A stretch of 64,000 nucleotides of DNA from Heterohyrax brucei (Eukaryota > Chordata > Mammalia > Hyracoidea > Procaviidae): contig CM053141.1 in assembly GCA_028571685.1 (NCBI GenBank), forward strand, positions 136,800,833 through 136,864,832. Direction: 5' to 3'. The notes beneath the pieces were generated by a model. That model was given only the letters and a program-made list of their open reading frames with translations, did no database searches and had not been told where the DNA came from. The translations under genes and the position numbers were made by a program. Within the stretch, counting starts at the first letter, position 1. Each line of letters opens with the position of its first letter. This document shows positions 63,610-64,000 of the stretch, one piece after another.

Positions 63610-64000
63610 AAAAAAAAGTGGAAAAAAATGGGCAAAGGACAGGAAGAAACAGTTCACCAAAGAAGACATTCAGGTAGCTAACAGACATATGAAGAAAAGC
63701 ACTCCATCATTGGCTGTGGGAAAAATGAAAATGAAAATGGCAATGAGATACCACCTCACCCCTCCAAAACCAAACCCGACGCTATTGAGTGGATTCCCAC
63801 TCATTGTTGCCAACTTGACAGCAGCAGGTTCTCACCCCAACAAGGCTGGCATTAACCCAAAGAAAGCCCTCAAATTAAGAAATGTTGGAGAGGCCATGGA
63901 GACACTGGAACACTTCTACACTGATGGTAGGAATGCAAAATGATACAACTGCTTTGGAAGACCATTTGGCACTTCCTTAAAAAGCTTGAAATAGAAATAT
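63610..64000 (+). mobile_element. L1 LINE (ORF2 C-terminus), carries SINE-tail foldback, runs off the window
   Basis: GGGCAAAGGACAGGAAGAAA, CACCAAAGAAGACATTCAGG and GAAATGTTGGAGAGGCCATG are ORF2 C-terminus. A 68-bp AfroSINE-tail-derived insert interrupts it at 63763-63830. It is cut by the window end, so its 3' part is not visible. Confidence 0.88.
63763..63830. repeat. 68-bp AfroSINE-tail insert inside L1, 8-bp TSD CTCACCCC
   Basis: The first half (CAAAACCAAACCCGACGCTA) reads as an antisense AfroSINE tail. The second half (CCAACTTGACAGCAGCAGG) reads as a sense tail, so it can fold back. CTCACCCC at 63755-63762 and 63831-63838 is the target duplication. The copy at 60241 ends in similar tail bases at the same L1 junction. 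Confidence 0.78.

Noticed and set aside
63479..63943. A 154-codon plus-strand frame, the longest in the last kilobase
   Set aside because: It is a chimera of the 3' end of one L1, the start of another L1 ORF2 piece and the SINE-tail insert. Parts match L1 ORF2 ([15 protein letters not shown]).
1..64000. CRISPR arrays, bacterial operons, phage or plasmid features
   Set aside because: No regularly spaced repeats and no prokaryotic coding density. All direct repeats seen are interspersed mammalian elements, microsatellites or local duplications.

Overview
The window is nuclear DNA of a placental mammal, and no intact protein-coding gene can be supported in it. The AfroSINE family (tRNA-derived head, tail ending in a GTCGGAATCGACTC-like hairpin) occurs about 40 times on both strands. 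Alongside it are many copies of an RTE-clade LINE ending in (AAC)n, its non-autonomous derivatives, and a tRNA/RTE composite SINE. That mix points to Afrotheria. Most AfroSINEs are the short, internally deleted form, which fits Paenungulata (elephant, sirenian or hyrax). The species itself is an inference.

Layout: 1-5.2 kb is unique DNA with scattered AfroSINEs and a homeodomain-type AT-rich stretch near 3.1-3.5 kb. 5.2-8.4 kb is a broken RTE LINE carrying a mariner. 8.4-13.2 kb holds RTE-derived non-autonomous copies and unique DNA with an 85-bp tandem duplication. 13.2-18.3 kb has two antisense L1s, the second splitting an AfroSINE. 18.3-25.6 kb has SINEs, MIRs, MaLR-like LTRs and one CpG-rich promoter-like patch at 22.85-23.1 kb. 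25.6-30.3 kb is an old antisense L1 followed by a three-deep nest (LTR, RTE, mariner). 30.3-37 kb has L1 pieces, a SINE-bounded tandem duplication (32.3-33.3 kb) and a solo ERV-type LTR. 37-42 kb is mostly unique, with a conserved-looking block at 38.3-38.8 kb. 42.2-46.9 kb has RTE and L1 nests. 47-52.5 kb is unique DNA, MIRs and one RTE. 52.5-56.9 kb has RTE, LTR, MIR and AfroSINE nests. 56.9-59.2 kb is unique. 59.2-64 kb is dense RTE, mariner and L1 debris.

All reading frames with recognisable homology belong to retroelement or transposase remnants: RTE endonuclease/RT, L1 ORF2, and the mariner transposase C-terminus. All are broken. The elements form a mobilisation network: the AfroSINE tail and the composite SINE tail both match the RTE 3' end, so RTE is the likely source of the reverse transcriptase. 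The most unusual observations are 30-60 bp insertions made only of the AfroSINE tail hairpin, one with a paralogous empty site in the window. Others are foldback mariners with arms of about 200 bp, and an L1 lineage carrying SINE-tail sequence at a fixed ORF2 position. No previously undescribed biological system was found. Element boundaries were read by eye and are good to about 5-20 bp unless a target-site duplication is stated.
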